Below, piece by piece: positions 21,341 to 29,909 of a stretch of DNA of 64,000 nucleotides (positions within the stretch are counted from its first letter, which is position 1; each line of letters starts with the position of its first letter). The translations under genes and the position numbers were made by a program. Under the pieces are notes generated by a model, which saw only the letters and a program-made list of their open reading frames with translations, searched no databases and was not told the origin of the DNA. This DNA is from Nitritalea halalkaliphila LW7. Its GTDB lineage: Bacteria > Bacteroidota > Bacteroidia > Cytophagales > Cyclobacteriaceae. The stretch is from the NCBI RefSeq assembly GCF_000265075.1, contig NZ_AJYA01000016.1:62001-126000 (forward strand), in the 5' to 3' direction.

Positions 21341-21812
21341 ATGAAAACATTATTTTTACCCCCCCCCCCGCGATACGCATGTAAGCCGAAGGCTGCATGG
21401 TGTGGGTATTTGAAACCTAAGGTAGCTGAGGCACTTTTTAAATGCTTCTTTGTCAGATCTTTTTGTGATCGGTCAGCTTGCATCTACCGGGATGATTAGT
21501 ACTATTGACAACTTTGTTTTTGGTGTCGTAACTAGTGGAGGTACCTATCTTTTAGGTATAACGGATCTAAATGCATTATTGGCTTATTATGCAGCGAATC
21601 AAGATAATTTAGCAATTATTGAAGTTGTTTATAAAAATTATGTTGATAGCGGGTATAGTTATTTTCAAAATGAATTAGGGCTTTTAACATTTTTACAAAC
21701 CGTGAATATGGGACTCACCTTATATAAAGGAGATGTTAATGGGTTTAATTCTTGGAATAGAATCGGGACTAACCGTAATCGTACTCAAATTATAAACTTA
21801 AACTGTAAATAA
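21341..21812 (+). CDS. Hypothetical protein with poly-C tract in its 5' end, frameshifted
   Basis: An AT-rich ORF of unknown family. From the ATG at 21341 (MKTLFLPPPPRYACKPKAAW) the frame runs into a stop unless shifted in the T-run near 21433, after which it continues DLFVIGQLASTGMISTIDNF ... LYKGDVNGFNSWNRIG and ends IINLNCK. The four prolines come from an 11-base C homopolymer at 21359-21369, so the true 5' sequence is uncertain. The downstream gene begins two bases after its stop, so the two are an operon. Composition differs clearly from the neighbours, which suggests acquisition. The 3' part is believable as coding; the 5' third is not secure. Confidence 0.45.
21359..21369. repeat. Eleven-base poly-C homopolymer
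   Basis: An uninterrupted C11 run just inside a possible start codon, in otherwise AT-rich sequence. It is the longest G/C run in the window. Such tracts can mediate phase variation but are also where sequencing and assembly fail. Confidence 0.85.
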
Positions 21813-21813
21813 A

Positions 21814-22365
21814 ATGAAAAATATATTAGTGTTTTGCGCTATCGTTTTAATTATGAGAGCACCCTTATTTGGACAAGATCAGTCCAAAGACATGAATCCT
21901 GCGAATTTAGTTGGAGCATTGGAAGGAACCTGGCAACATACAAGTCCAGATGGAAGAATGACGGTAAAATTTGTCCCTGTTCAAATGCAAATGGGACCAA
22001 GTGAAGATGCTGAAGTAAGAAACGCATTATATGGTTTTATTTTGTACGAAGATGCTTCTACTACCGTATTAAATTATTTAAATGAAATAGATAAGTATGA
22101 ATCAAATCAATATATTAATTTTCAAAGTTTTATAAATACCCCAAAGGATAAAATTCCACAATTTGTAGTGAGCTACAGTTCTATAACAGATATGATAGCT
22201 GGATCATTTTCGCTCCTGGATAGAAAATATGCTTTTTCTGTAAGTTTAAATAGTTTGAATGACTCTACCATTATAATGAAGTCTATTCCTGATCCTAGAA
22301 ATGAAGCAGATCTAAATATTTTCCCGAAAGAAATAAGTGAGTTAACTTTTACCCGTGTTGAATAA
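21814..22365 (+). CDS. Exported hypothetical protein in the AT-rich patch
   Basis: A 183-residue intact ORF with signal peptide MKNILVFCAIVLIMRAPLFG then QDQ. The mature part (GALEGTWQHTSPDGRMTVKF, VSYSSITDMIAGSFSLLDRK) has a lipocalin-like GTW motif near the N-terminus and strand-rich sequence afterwards, which fits a small beta-barrel that binds a hydrophobic ligand, but no family is recognised. It starts two bases after the previous gene's stop and is followed by a strong terminator, so the pair is a complete transcription unit. Confidence 0.65.
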   Translation: MKNILVFCAIVLIMRAPLFGQDQSKDMNPANLVGALEGTWQHTSPDGRMTVKFVPVQMQMGPSEDAEVRNALYGFILYEDASTTVLNYLNEIDKYESNQYINFQSFINTPKDKIPQFVVSYSSITDMIAGSFSLLDRKYAFSVSLNSLNDSTIIMKSIPDPRNEADLNIFPKEISELTFTRVE

Positions 22366-22378
22366 GCGTAGTATAAAG

Positions 22379-22416
22379 AAGCCCCCGCCAAGATTTTCGT
22401 TGGCGGGGGCTTTTTT
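22379..22416 (+). terminator. Strong terminator closing the AT-rich pair
   Basis: AAGCCCCCGCCAA and TTGGCGGGGGCTT form a perfect thirteen-pair stem followed by TTTT. It also faces the end of the ars operon on the opposite strand and may serve both directions. Confidence 0.92.
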
Positions 22417-22458
22417 AAATGGACGTATTGAAGTTGGATGCCTTTTATTCACAGTGGA

Positions 22459-23007
22459 TTAACAGCAACCGGAATTGGGTTCGCAAGTGGGAGAGGAGGC
22501 AAGGTTTTGAAGTGAAAGGCGAATCTTAGGTTTTGGACCGGCAGGTCCACAGCATGCCGCCGCTTTTTCCTCTGGGCTTGTCGCGCGGTCTTTCGCCTTG
22601 CAGGTGGTCTGATCAGGAATTAAACGCAGGAGCAGGTGATTGTTTTCTACCTGAAGTGTATGGATAGGCAAAACGGCTGTAGGAAAACCCGAGTTGCCGT
22701 ATTCAAACTTGATCACAGCATCTTGCAGGATAGGTCGAACCCGATGAACCGCCTCGAGTATTTCCAGTGCCTTCGAAGTATTTACCGCATGGTCTGGCTC
22801 AGGATCCTCATTTTCCCAAAGTTGCACGTGCACTTCCTGCCACTCGTTACGCAGGCCACCACAGTCTACGGTATCGAAATGTACATTTTTCACTTCAGTT
22901 AAGTGGACATCGCTCCGAACAAAAGCACCGGGACGATATTCAAAATAGAGGGTCTTATCCGGATTATCACGTAAGACCTGTAAGAATTCTTGTGTTTTTA
23001 ATGACAT
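22459..23007 (-). CDS. DUF6428 family protein of the arsenic operon
   Basis: A 182-residue intact protein beginning MSLKTQEFLQVLRDNPDKTL, with VHLTEVKNVHFDTVDCGG and WQEVHVQLWENEDPE, the pattern of DUF6428 proteins found in Bacteroidota ars operons. The C-terminus is rich in cysteine: TCKAKDRA, AACCGPAGP and the terminal CEPNSGCC, seven Cys in the last 50 residues. Such clusters can bind arsenite or another thiophilic metal, which fits its position as last gene of arsR-arsC-acr3, 15 bases after acr3. Its biochemical role is unknown to me; arsenite sequestration or sensing is the inference. Confidence 0.82.
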   Translation of the reverse strand: MSLKTQEFLQVLRDNPDKTLYFEYRPGAFVRSDVHLTEVKNVHFDTVDCGGLRNEWQEVHVQLWENEDPEPDHAVNTSKALEILEAVHRVRPILQDAVIKFEYGNSGFPTAVLPIHTLQVENNHLLLRLIPDQTTCKAKDRATSPEEKAAACCGPAGPKPKIRLSLQNLASSPTCEPNSGCC

Positions 23008-23022
23008 CGTGTTTTAATTTAG

Positions 23023-24033
23023 TTAGTACCGCCACTTGTTGGCTAATGCAACTAGGCTCAGCATTACGGGAACCTCTACGAGCACGCCAACTACGGTTAC
23101 CAAAGCAGCGGGGCTCTGCAGCCCAAACAAGGCGATAGCTACGGCTACGGCGAGTTCGAAGAAATTACTCGTGCCGATCATTGAAGCTGGAGCACATATC
23201 GCGTGCGGTAAACGCAGTTTGCGACCAGCGAACCAAGTGACAAAGAAGATAAAGTAAGACTGTAAGGTTAAAGGAAGTGCAATTAATAGAATGATAAGAG
23301 GCTGTTCGATTAAGGCGGCACCTTGAAAGGCGAAAAGCAGTAGGAGAGTGGCTAAAAGGGCTAAAATGCTGAAAGGTTTTAAGCGGGGAAGAAATACCGA
23401 TTTAAACCATGCTTCCCCCTTTCTTTGCATGAAGAAGCGATGGGTAAGAAGTCCAGCCAAAAGAGGTATCACCACAAATACAAAGACGGAAACAGCTAAA
23501 GTCTCATAAGGTATCGTGATATCCGTTATGCCGAGTAAGAGCCCGACGAGCGGAACGAATGCAACGAGAATGATCAGGTCATTAATGGAGACCTGCACTA
23601 AGGTATAAGCAGGATCGCCATCCGTCAGATAGGACCAGACAAAAACCATCGCTGTGCAGGGCGCGACGCCTAGTAAAATCGCTCCGGCGATATATTCTCC
23701 TGCCATTTCAGGCGCTATAACTGCGCTGTAAAGGTGCTCAAAGAATACCCAAGCAAAAAAAGCCATCGTAAAAGGTTTGATGAGCCAGTTGATAGTAAGG
23801 GTTAGGAGCAGCCCTTTGGGGCTACGCCCCACCTGTCGGATGCTTCTAAAATCAATCTGTACCATCATCGGATAAATCATCAACCAGATCAGAATGGCAA
23901 TGGGGATATTTACTCCGTAAAGGGAGAATTCTGCCCATGTCTGCATACTTTCTCCTGCCAGCTGCCCGAGTCCGATGCCCGCCACGATGCAGAGCGCTAC
24001 CCAAAGGCTAAGGTAGCGTTCGAAAAAGGGCAT
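23023..24033 (-). CDS. acr3: ACR3-family arsenite efflux permease
   Basis: Ten-helix inner-membrane transporter that exports arsenite with the proton gradient. The 336-residue sequence begins MPFFERYLSLWVALCIVAGI and shows the ACR3 hallmarks IWLMIYPMMVQIDF, GVAPCTAMVFVWSYLTDGDP (with the Cys of fourth helix that is essential in studied ACR3 proteins), VSINDLIILVAFVPLV and the GTSNFFELAVAVAIALFG motif near the C-terminus. Length and frame are intact. It lies third in the operon, 9 bases after arsC. Often named arsB in annotations, but the family is ACR3, not the ArsB type. Confidence 0.95.
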   Translation of the reverse strand: MPFFERYLSLWVALCIVAGIGLGQLAGESMQTWAEFSLYGVNIPIAILIWLMIYPMMVQIDFRSIRQVGRSPKGLLLTLTINWLIKPFTMAFFAWVFFEHLYSAVIAPEMAGEYIAGAILLGVAPCTAMVFVWSYLTDGDPAYTLVQVSINDLIILVAFVPLVGLLLGITDITIPYETLAVSVFVFVVIPLLAGLLTHRFFMQRKGEAWFKSVFLPRLKPFSILALLATLLLLFAFQGAALIEQPLIILLIALPLTLQSYFIFFVTWFAGRKLRLPHAICAPASMIGTSNFFELAVAVAIALFGLQSPAALVTVVGVLVEVPVMLSLVALANKWRY

Positions 24034-24042
24034 TTTCTTTTT

Positions 24043-24681
24043 TTACTGTTTCCATGTTGCCGCGACTTGTTGGAAACTATAGGCCATTTCATTAGCGATC
24101 TGCTGGCTGCGCTCGAGGTATTTAGCCGCTTGTTCGGCAGTACCATCGAAAAGCTTGGGGTCTTCATAGCGAACCGGAATGCGCTGCTCCGCGCCGGGGA
24201 TAAAGGGGCAGCCTTCATCCGCTTGCGAGCAAGTCATGATGGCTGCAAAGCTACTGCTAGGATTAAAAGGAGCATCATAGGCCTTCGAGAATGCCACGAG
24301 CGGGGGGGCGTTTTCCCCATACTTCACTGCATAAACGGGATTATCTCCCTCCGAAAGCGGATGAATATGAAATCCCTGTTGCTGCAAGGTGCTCGCCACC
24401 ATCGGAAATAAGGCGGTGGCTTCGGTGCCTCCAGAATAGCAGTACACCTGTGGAATGCCCCAGTAGGCGGCCATGGTCTGTGCCCAAATTTGGGACAAAT
24501 GACTTCTTCGGGAATTATGGGTGCAGATAAAGTTGAGGTGAATAGCGGCTCCCTTTCGCACTTTATCGACCATAAAGGCGATAAAGGGCTGCAGGGCTTC
24601 TCGGCGTTCATGCGAGATCTCCAAAGCGGGGAGCGCTTCGATCTGTGTGCGCAAAGCGGGAAAAAGAGGCTGGGTGTTCAT
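24043..24681 (-). CDS. arsC: Arsenate reductase / low-molecular-weight tyrosine phosphatase-like
   Basis: Reduces arsenate to arsenite for export by the next gene. The 212-residue protein carries the phosphatase-loop FICTHNSRRSHLSQIW (C-x5-R-S), followed by SGGTEATALFP and the second redox-active region MTCSQADEGCPFIPG, with Cys residues placed like those of the thioredoxin-linked ArsC cascade. A 40-residue N-terminal extension (MNTQPLFPALRTQIEALPAL) precedes the loop. It sits 4 bases after arsR and 9 bases before acr3. Confidence 0.9.
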   Translation of the reverse strand: MNTQPLFPALRTQIEALPALEISHERREALQPFIAFMVDKVRKGAAIHLNFICTHNSRRSHLSQIWAQTMAAYWGIPQVYCYSGGTEATALFPMVASTLQQQGFHIHPLSEGDNPVYAVKYGENAPPLVAFSKAYDAPFNPSSSFAAIMTCSQADEGCPFIPGAEQRIPVRYEDPKLFDGTAEQAAKYLERSQQIANEMAYSFQQVAATWKQ

Positions 24682-24685
24682 ACGA

Positions 24686-25024
24686 TTAACAAGTAGTGGA
24701 ACAGGTAGAAGGAAAAGGGCTTCGCCCGAGAAAATGTATCAGTAAGTCACTGGCTTCGCGCCACCCCTCGGGGTGAATGCAGTAATTCATCGTGTTACCG
24801 CTGATCGTACCTTGAATGAGGCCTAAGTCTTTTAGTTCACGTAAATGCTGGCTGACGGTCGCTTGCGCAAGCCCCAGTTCGGCTACCAGGTTACTGTTAC
24901 AGCAGGTGTTACTGTCCAGAAGATATTCCAGAATAGCGATGCGGGCTGGATGCGCCAGACCTTTGGCTAGGCGTGCCAGTGTGTTTTGTTCTGCGGTAAA
25001 AAGAATGGTTTTACTTATTCCCAT
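24686..25024 (-). CDS. arsR: ArsR/SmtB-family arsenic-responsive repressor
   Basis: Winged-helix repressor of the ars operon. From the ATG at 25024 the protein (112 residues) reads MGISKTILFTAEQNTLARLA, LAHPARIAILEYLLDSNTCC (the As(III)-binding Cys pair lies at the start of the DNA-binding helix), LVAELGLAQATVSQHLRELK, LGLIQGTISGNTMNYCIHP and ends with the Cys-bearing tail STCSTTC. The longer in-frame start at 25132 would put the operator-like palindrome at 25054 inside the gene, so 25024 is preferred. First gene of arsR-arsC-acr3-DUF6428, all within 15 bases of one another. Confidence 0.92.
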   Translation of the reverse strand: MGISKTILFTAEQNTLARLAKGLAHPARIAILEYLLDSNTCCNSNLVAELGLAQATVSQHLRELKDLGLIQGTISGNTMNYCIHPEGWREASDLLIHFLGRSPFPSTCSTTC

Positions 25025-25053
25025 AGGTGAGCTGATGCAAGTGACTAATCTGT

Positions 25054-25073
25054 TATATCGCAATATTACGATG
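25054..25073 (-). promoter_or_regulatory. Candidate ArsR operator
   Basis: TATATCGCAATATTACGATG is an imperfect inverted repeat centred on AATATT, with arms TATCG and CGATG, 30 bases upstream of the arsR ATG. The spacing and AT core fit autoregulation by ArsR/SmtB proteins. Confidence 0.6.
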
Positions 25074-25270
25074 AATTTCCCAGCTTTGAAAGCCCTTGCT
25101 CTAAAAAGCGCAGTCGAGTGGGTATCCCCCAAATAGTTGGAGCTAAAACATTACCAAAGAGAACTAGCCCTAAGGGCCCTCTCCAACAGAACTTTTTACA
25201 CCCATCCCACCCGTTCTGGCTTGTTTTTTGGCATAGCTTGCGTATCTTACCTAAAAAAACCTAGCAAACT

Positions 25271-25447
25271 ATGTTTGGACTTGGAATAATCGGTCTCGCT
25301 ATTTACGTGTACACGCTTTACGACGTGCTTACGCGCGATTTTAGAAACGGAACAGACAAAATCATCTGGCTCCTGGTCGTGATCTTCTTGCCGCTGCTCG
25401 GAACGATACTTTGGTTTTTAGTGGGCAGATCCTCCTCCTTTAAATAA
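25271..25447 (+). CDS. Small PLDc_N-type membrane protein
   Basis: A 58-residue protein, MFGLGIIGLAIYVYTLYDVL, then TRDFRNGTDKIIWLLVVIFL and a second helix ending GRSSSFK. The two-helix layout with D-x-x-T-R and W-L-L-x-x-x-x-x-x-P-x-x-G matches the phospholipase D N-terminal transmembrane domain family, common as free-standing small membrane proteins of unknown role. Its last 30 bases overlap the end of the converging epimerase gene. Confidence 0.8.
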   Translation: MFGLGIIGLAIYVYTLYDVLTRDFRNGTDKIIWLLVVIFLPLLGTILWFLVGRSSSFK

Positions 25448-26326
25448 ATCCACCAGCGCTTTTTGGAGGTCGGCATGCTGAAATTGGAAGCCCGTGGCCA
25501 ATGTCTTCTCAGCGGAGACTTTGTTACCTCCCACTACCATCTGGGCCATTTCGCCTAAAACCAGGCGCAGCGCGAAACCCGGTACACCGATGCCTATGTA
25601 CGGCTTGCCCTTTGCCTTGGCGGCCAGCTGCGTAAGCTCCGCATTCGTGCTGGCCGTAGGAGCCACAGCATTATAAATGCCTTCCAGATTTTGCTCCAGC
25701 GCATAGACAAATAGGGCGGCCAAGTCCTCTACATGAATCCAACTCATCCACTGCTGCCCTGAACCCAGCGGTGCGGCTACAGGAGGTTGCAGCATCGCCT
25801 TAAGGGCGCCTCCATTTTTCTCCAGTACGATACCGATACGTAAAAGCGCACAGCGCAGGCCTAAGGCACGCATTTCCAGCGAAGCCTGCTCCCAGGCGAT
25901 CACCACTTCCGCTAAAAAATCCTGTCCGGGGCTATCGGTCTCCGTCAACAGCCGATCCCCTGTATCCATGCCATAGTATCCGATCGCACTCGCGCCGATA
26001 AAAACGGTCGGCCGCTCTGGTAAATCACGCATTTTTTCTACCAAAAGCGCCGTGCTCTTCGTCCGGCTCTCTAAAATCAGCCGCTTGCGCGCAGCAGTCC
26101 AGCGGGAGTCCGCCACTCCGGCACCCGCTAAATGAATAAGACCATCCGCCCAGCGTAAAGCCGCCACATCCAGCTCCCCCTGCATAGGATCCCAAAAATA
26201 AGTCTTCTGGCGCTGCTTTTCAGGACTTCTCCCCAGCCAAGCCACGGTGTAACCTTTCGCTTCCAGCTGCTTCGTTAAAACACGGCCCACTAAACCAGAG
26301 CCCCCTGTTATCAAAATGTTTTTCAT
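25418..26326 (-). CDS. TIGR01777-family NAD(P)-binding epimerase-like protein
   Basis: A 302-residue intact protein of the short-chain dehydrogenase superfamily (YfcH/SulA-like). It begins MKNILITGGSGLVGRVLTKQ (GxxGxxG nucleotide-binding turn), followed by DGLIHLAGAGVADSRW, the family-typical SRTKSTALLVE, ASAIGYYG (the catalytic Tyr region), and QQWMSWIHVEDLAALF near the C-terminus. The function of the family is not settled; it is proposed in cell division inhibition or sugar nucleotide metabolism. The start at 26326 is chosen because the fold begins at MKNILITGG. Confidence 0.88.
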   Translation of the reverse strand: MKNILITGGSGLVGRVLTKQLEAKGYTVAWLGRSPEKQRQKTYFWDPMQGELDVAALRWADGLIHLAGAGVADSRWTAARKRLILESRTKSTALLVEKMRDLPERPTVFIGASAIGYYGMDTGDRLLTETDSPGQDFLAEVVIAWEQASLEMRALGLRCALLRIGIVLEKNGGALKAMLQPPVAAPLGSGQQWMSWIHVEDLAALFVYALEQNLEGIYNAVAPTASTNAELTQLAAKAKGKPYIGIGVPGFALRLVLGEMAQMVVGGNKVSAEKTLATGFQFQHADLQKALVDLFKGGGSAH

Positions 26327-26474
26327 GGTGCAAGATGTAAATTGCCCCCCGGGCAGTACCAATTTAATGCAAAAAGACTTACTTTTGTTTCAGGTGATGG
26401 GGTTCCACCTAAAAAAAACCGCCGTATCGGCTGATGACTCCTACACAGTATGCCCTTTCTTAACTGCCATACCT

Positions 26475-27848
26475 ATGTGGGAAAATACCGCAGGGGCTCG
26501 CGATGCCTTGCTCCGATTTTTGAAAGAGGAAATGTTTCCTCAGCTTGCCTTCACCCTGAAATGGGGTCTCTTAGCCTCTATCATCGCCTTTATGGCCGGC
26601 TCCGCCTCCGCATTCTTCCTGGTTGCCCTCGACTGGGTAGGTGAAGTGCGCGAAGCCAATCCCCAGATCATTTGGGCCCTGCCCCTCGCCGGCCTGCTTA
26701 TCGGCTACAGCTACCACCGTTACGGTCAGGAAGTCGTCAAAGGGAATAATCAGCTCCTCGATGAATTTTATCGCCCCGCCCAGACCATTCCCCTCCGCAT
26801 GGCGCCTCTGGTGCTGGCCGGCACCTTAGCCACACATCTTTTCGGTGGCTCCGCAGGTAGGGAAGGCACTGCCGTGCAAATGGGTGGCGCGCTCTCCGAC
26901 CAGTTCTCCAAATGGTTTCCCTGGGTGGCGGAAGACCGACGCATCCTGATCACCATCGGGGTGGCTGCAGGCTTCGCCTCTGTATTCGGAACTCCCCTGG
27001 CAGGCGCAGTTTTCGCCTTAGAATGGCTGATTATCGGTAGAATCCGCTATGAGGCTATCCTCCCCGCATTTGTCGCCGCTTATGTGGCAGATTACACCTG
27101 TGCGGAATTTTGGCACGTCCACCATACACCTTATAGCATGGGAGAAATTCCAGACATGAACCTGACTGTCCTGCTCTGGCTACTTCCCGCAGGCATCGCC
27201 TTCGGACTGGCAGGCCGGCTCTTTGCGAAGGCGACGCACTTTTGGTCTGCCCTTTTTAAGCGCATCAGCTACCCCCCACTTCGCCCCGTTATCGGAGGGC
27301 TCCTCGTCGCCATCATCGTTTTTGTCAGCGGCACCACGAAATACATCGGCCTGGGCGTGCCGACCATCGTCGAAGCCTTCGAGACGCCACTCCCTTGGTA
27401 TGACTTCCTCGCTAAAATCGGGATGACCTCCCTTACCCTCGGTGCAGGCTTTAAAGGGGAGAGGTGACCCCCCTATTTTACACAGGCGCTACCCTCGGAA
27501 ATGCCCTCAGCCAGGGCTCATCCCCCTACCCATGGGCCTTCTGGCCGGACTGGGCTTCGTCGGCGTTTTCTCCGGCGCCACGAATACGCCGCTAGCCTGC
27601 ACCTTTATGGGTCTCGAACTTTTCGGAATGGAGGCCGGTATCGCCATCGGCATCGTCTGCGTGGTCGCCTACCTCTTTAGTGGACATGCTGGCATCTATA
27701 ACGCACAGGTGTCGGCAGCCCCAAACATAAGCGCTCCAAGACCGAAAAGGAAAAAGGCTCGGAGAACTCTAAGAGAGGCTCAGTGGAGAAGGAATCGGTC
27801 CAGGATTTTATTTTTGGCGCGGGAGCGCCAAAGGCCAAGACCTTTTAA
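26475..27848 (+). CDS. CLC-family voltage-gated chloride channel / antiporter, frameshifted
   Basis: Multi-helix membrane chloride transporter. The CLC signature segments are seen: [20 protein letters not shown] (the G-x-x-G-x-E-G-P region, with R-E-G-T here), [26 protein letters not shown], and, after a break near 27458 (one G missing in a G-run: [13 protein letters not shown]), the second half with [18 protein letters not shown]. Further breaks lie near 27512 and 27713; the last frame gives a polar tail ending [10 protein letters not shown] at 27848. The gating glutamate position (GREGT) is kept. Start chosen at [10 protein letters not shown]; earlier ATGs are possible. Confidence 0.88.
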
Positions 27849-27890
27849 GAAACCTCCAATAGGTCTGAAACCCCGCCCGCTAAAGCGAAA

Positions 27891-27930
27891 AAAGCCCGGG
27901 CAAGCGTAACGCACTGCCCGGGCTTAGTTT
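27891..27930. terminator. Bidirectional terminator between the CLC channel and aspS
   Basis: AAGCCCGGGCA pairs with TGCCCGGGCTT, a perfect eleven-pair stem flanked by A-runs on one side and T on the other, between converging genes. Confidence 0.85.
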
Positions 27931-27947
27931 ATCCTGTAAAAGTAGCT

Positions 27948-29702
27948 TTATTTTTTCAGCGCCAGCGCGATGTGGAGCTCCTCCAGCTGTGCAGCTGCCA
28001 ATTTGCTCGGCGAGTCGATCATAACATCACGGCCAGCATTATTTTTCGGGAAGGCGATGTAGTCGCGGATCGAATCCGAACCTCCGAAAATCGCACAAAG
28101 CCGGTCGAAACCAAAGGCGATTCCTCCGTGTGGCGGCGCCCCAAACTCGAAGGCCTCCAACAAGAACCCGAACTGCTGACGGGCCTCTTCTTCACTGAAG
28201 CCTAGATGCTTAAACATCAACTGCTGCGTCGTGCGATCGTGAATACGGATAGAGCCACCACCGATTTCTACCCCATTAATCACCAGATCATAGGCATTCG
28301 CGCGCACCTGGCCCGGCGCAGTGTCCAGCAGCGGAATATCCTCCTGCTTAGGAGAGGTAAAAGGATGGTGCATGGCGTGGTAGCGCCCGCTCTCCTCGTC
28401 CCATTCTAGCAGCGGGAAGTCCAGTACCCAAAGCGGTTTAAAGACATTGCGATCGCGAAGCCCTAACTCCTCGCCCATCTTCAGACGAAGCTCAGACATC
28501 TGCTTGCGCGTAGCCGCTTCTTCCCCGCTGAGGAGGAGTAAAAGGTCACCCGGCCCCGCTTGAAGGTGCTGGGCCCACTGGGCCAAATCCTCTTTGCTGT
28601 AGAACTTATCTACAGATGATTTTAGGTCGTTTTCGCTGTTCACCTTCACATAGACCATGCCCTTCGCCCCGATCTGAGGACGCTTGACCCAGTCTGTGAG
28701 GGCATCGAGCTGCTTCCGCGTGTAGCCGGCAGCTCCCGGGACACAAATCCCTAAGATGACTTCTGCCTGGTCGAAAATCGGAAAGCCTTTCCCCTGCGCC
28801 AGAGCGGTGAGGCGGTGAATTTTCATGTCGAAGCGCAGGTCCGGTTTATCATTTCCATACAGCTCCATGGCTTCAGCATAGGACATGCGCTGCACCTCTT
28901 CCAGTTCCACCCCTTTCACCGTGCGAAACAGGTGGCGCACCAGTCCTTCGAAGGTGTTCAGGATGTCTTCCTGCTCCACAAAGGCCATTTCGCAGTCGAT
29001 CTGCGTAAACTCTGGCTGCCGATCAGCGCGTAAGTCCTCATCCCGGAAACACTTGACGATCTGAAAGTAGCGGTCGAAACCACTCACCATCAGCAGCTGC
29101 TTAAAGGTCTGAGGCGACTGTGGGAGGGCATAGAATTCGCCCGGATTCGTACGACTCGGTACCACGAAATCCCGCGCCCCCTCAGGCGTGGACTTGATGA
29201 GCACGGGCGTCTCCACTTCTATAAAGGCTTTCTCATCTAAATAGCGGCGTACCTGCTGCATCATACGATGCCGAAGCTGCAGCTTTTCGCGTACTACATT
29301 CCGGCGCAAGTCAAGGTAGCGGTATTTCATGCGTAAATCCTCTCCGCCGTCTGTTTCGTCTTCGATTAAAAATGGAGGAAGCTTGGCAGGATTTAACACC
29401 TCTAAAGCCTGCACCCTGATTTCGATGTCCCCTGTCGGCAGTTTATCGTTTTTTGACGCTCTTTCTATCACTTGGCCGCGGGCCTGCACCACGAACTCGC
29501 GCCCCAGGCTGGTCGCTTGACGGAGCAGCTCCTCACTGCTGCTGGTCTCCTCTAAGATCAGCTGCGTCAGGCCATATCGGTCTCGCAGGTCGATCCAGAC
29601 CAAGCCCCCTTTATTCCGTACCCGCTGCACCCAGCCGGCCAGCGTAACCTCCTGTCCTACATGTTCGAGCCGAAGGGCTCCACAAGTATGCGTTCTATAC
29701 AT
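27948..29702 (-). CDS. aspS: Aspartate--tRNA ligase
   Basis: Charges tRNA-Asp, and in organisms lacking a separate route also tRNA-Asn. The 584-residue protein is intact: N-terminal OB-fold anticodon-binding domain ([40 protein letters not shown]), class II motif 1 in [20 protein letters not shown], motif 2 in [20 protein letters not shown], the bacterial insertion domain (about residues 290-420) and motif 3 in [16 protein letters not shown]. Length is standard for the bacterial type. That this long gene is unbroken while its neighbours are not shows that the indels are scattered, not uniform. Confidence 0.97.
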   Translation of the reverse strand: MYRTHTCGALRLEHVGQEVTLAGWVQRVRNKGGLVWIDLRDRYGLTQLILEETSSSEELLRQATSLGREFVVQARGQVIERASKNDKLPTGDIEIRVQALEVLNPAKLPPFLIEDETDGGEDLRMKYRYLDLRRNVVREKLQLRHRMMQQVRRYLDEKAFIEVETPVLIKSTPEGARDFVVPSRTNPGEFYALPQSPQTFKQLLMVSGFDRYFQIVKCFRDEDLRADRQPEFTQIDCEMAFVEQEDILNTFEGLVRHLFRTVKGVELEEVQRMSYAEAMELYGNDKPDLRFDMKIHRLTALAQGKGFPIFDQAEVILGICVPGAAGYTRKQLDALTDWVKRPQIGAKGMVYVKVNSENDLKSSVDKFYSKEDLAQWAQHLQAGPGDLLLLLSGEEAATRKQMSELRLKMGEELGLRDRNVFKPLWVLDFPLLEWDEESGRYHAMHHPFTSPKQEDIPLLDTAPGQVRANAYDLVINGVEIGGGSIRIHDRTTQQLMFKHLGFSEEEARQQFGFLLEAFEFGAPPHGGIAFGFDRLCAIFGGSDSIRDYIAFPKNNAGRDVMIDSPSKLAAAQLEELHIALALKK

Positions 29703-29860
29703 AGTAGCGTCAATTTTATTTCAATAGAGGCAGCAAATATACGTAAACTTTACACTTTCTATCGTGCTTCCACCTGCTAAGATGCTGGAAATGCACGGCT
29801 TCTCCTGCACCACTCGGGATAAATTTTAATCGAATAGGTACTATTTTCCTTTTTAACCGT

Positions 29861-29868
29861 TAGATTTG
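29861..29868 (+). promoter_or_regulatory. Candidate -7 promoter box (TAGATTTG)
   Basis: TAGATTTG matches the Bacteroidota -7 consensus TAnnTTTG and lies about 42 bases before the ATG at 29910. A good -33 TTTG at the right distance is not seen, so the call is tentative. The 206 bases of the gap (29703-29908) hold nothing else recognised. Confidence 0.4.
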
Positions 29869-29909
29869 TAAGTCATGCTTGTTTCAGAACCACCCACCAA
29901 ACAAATCTT

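Noticed and set aside
24686-25132. Longer ArsR start at 25132
   Set aside because: The extra 36 residues show no domain and would cover the operator-like palindrome; the fold begins at 25024.
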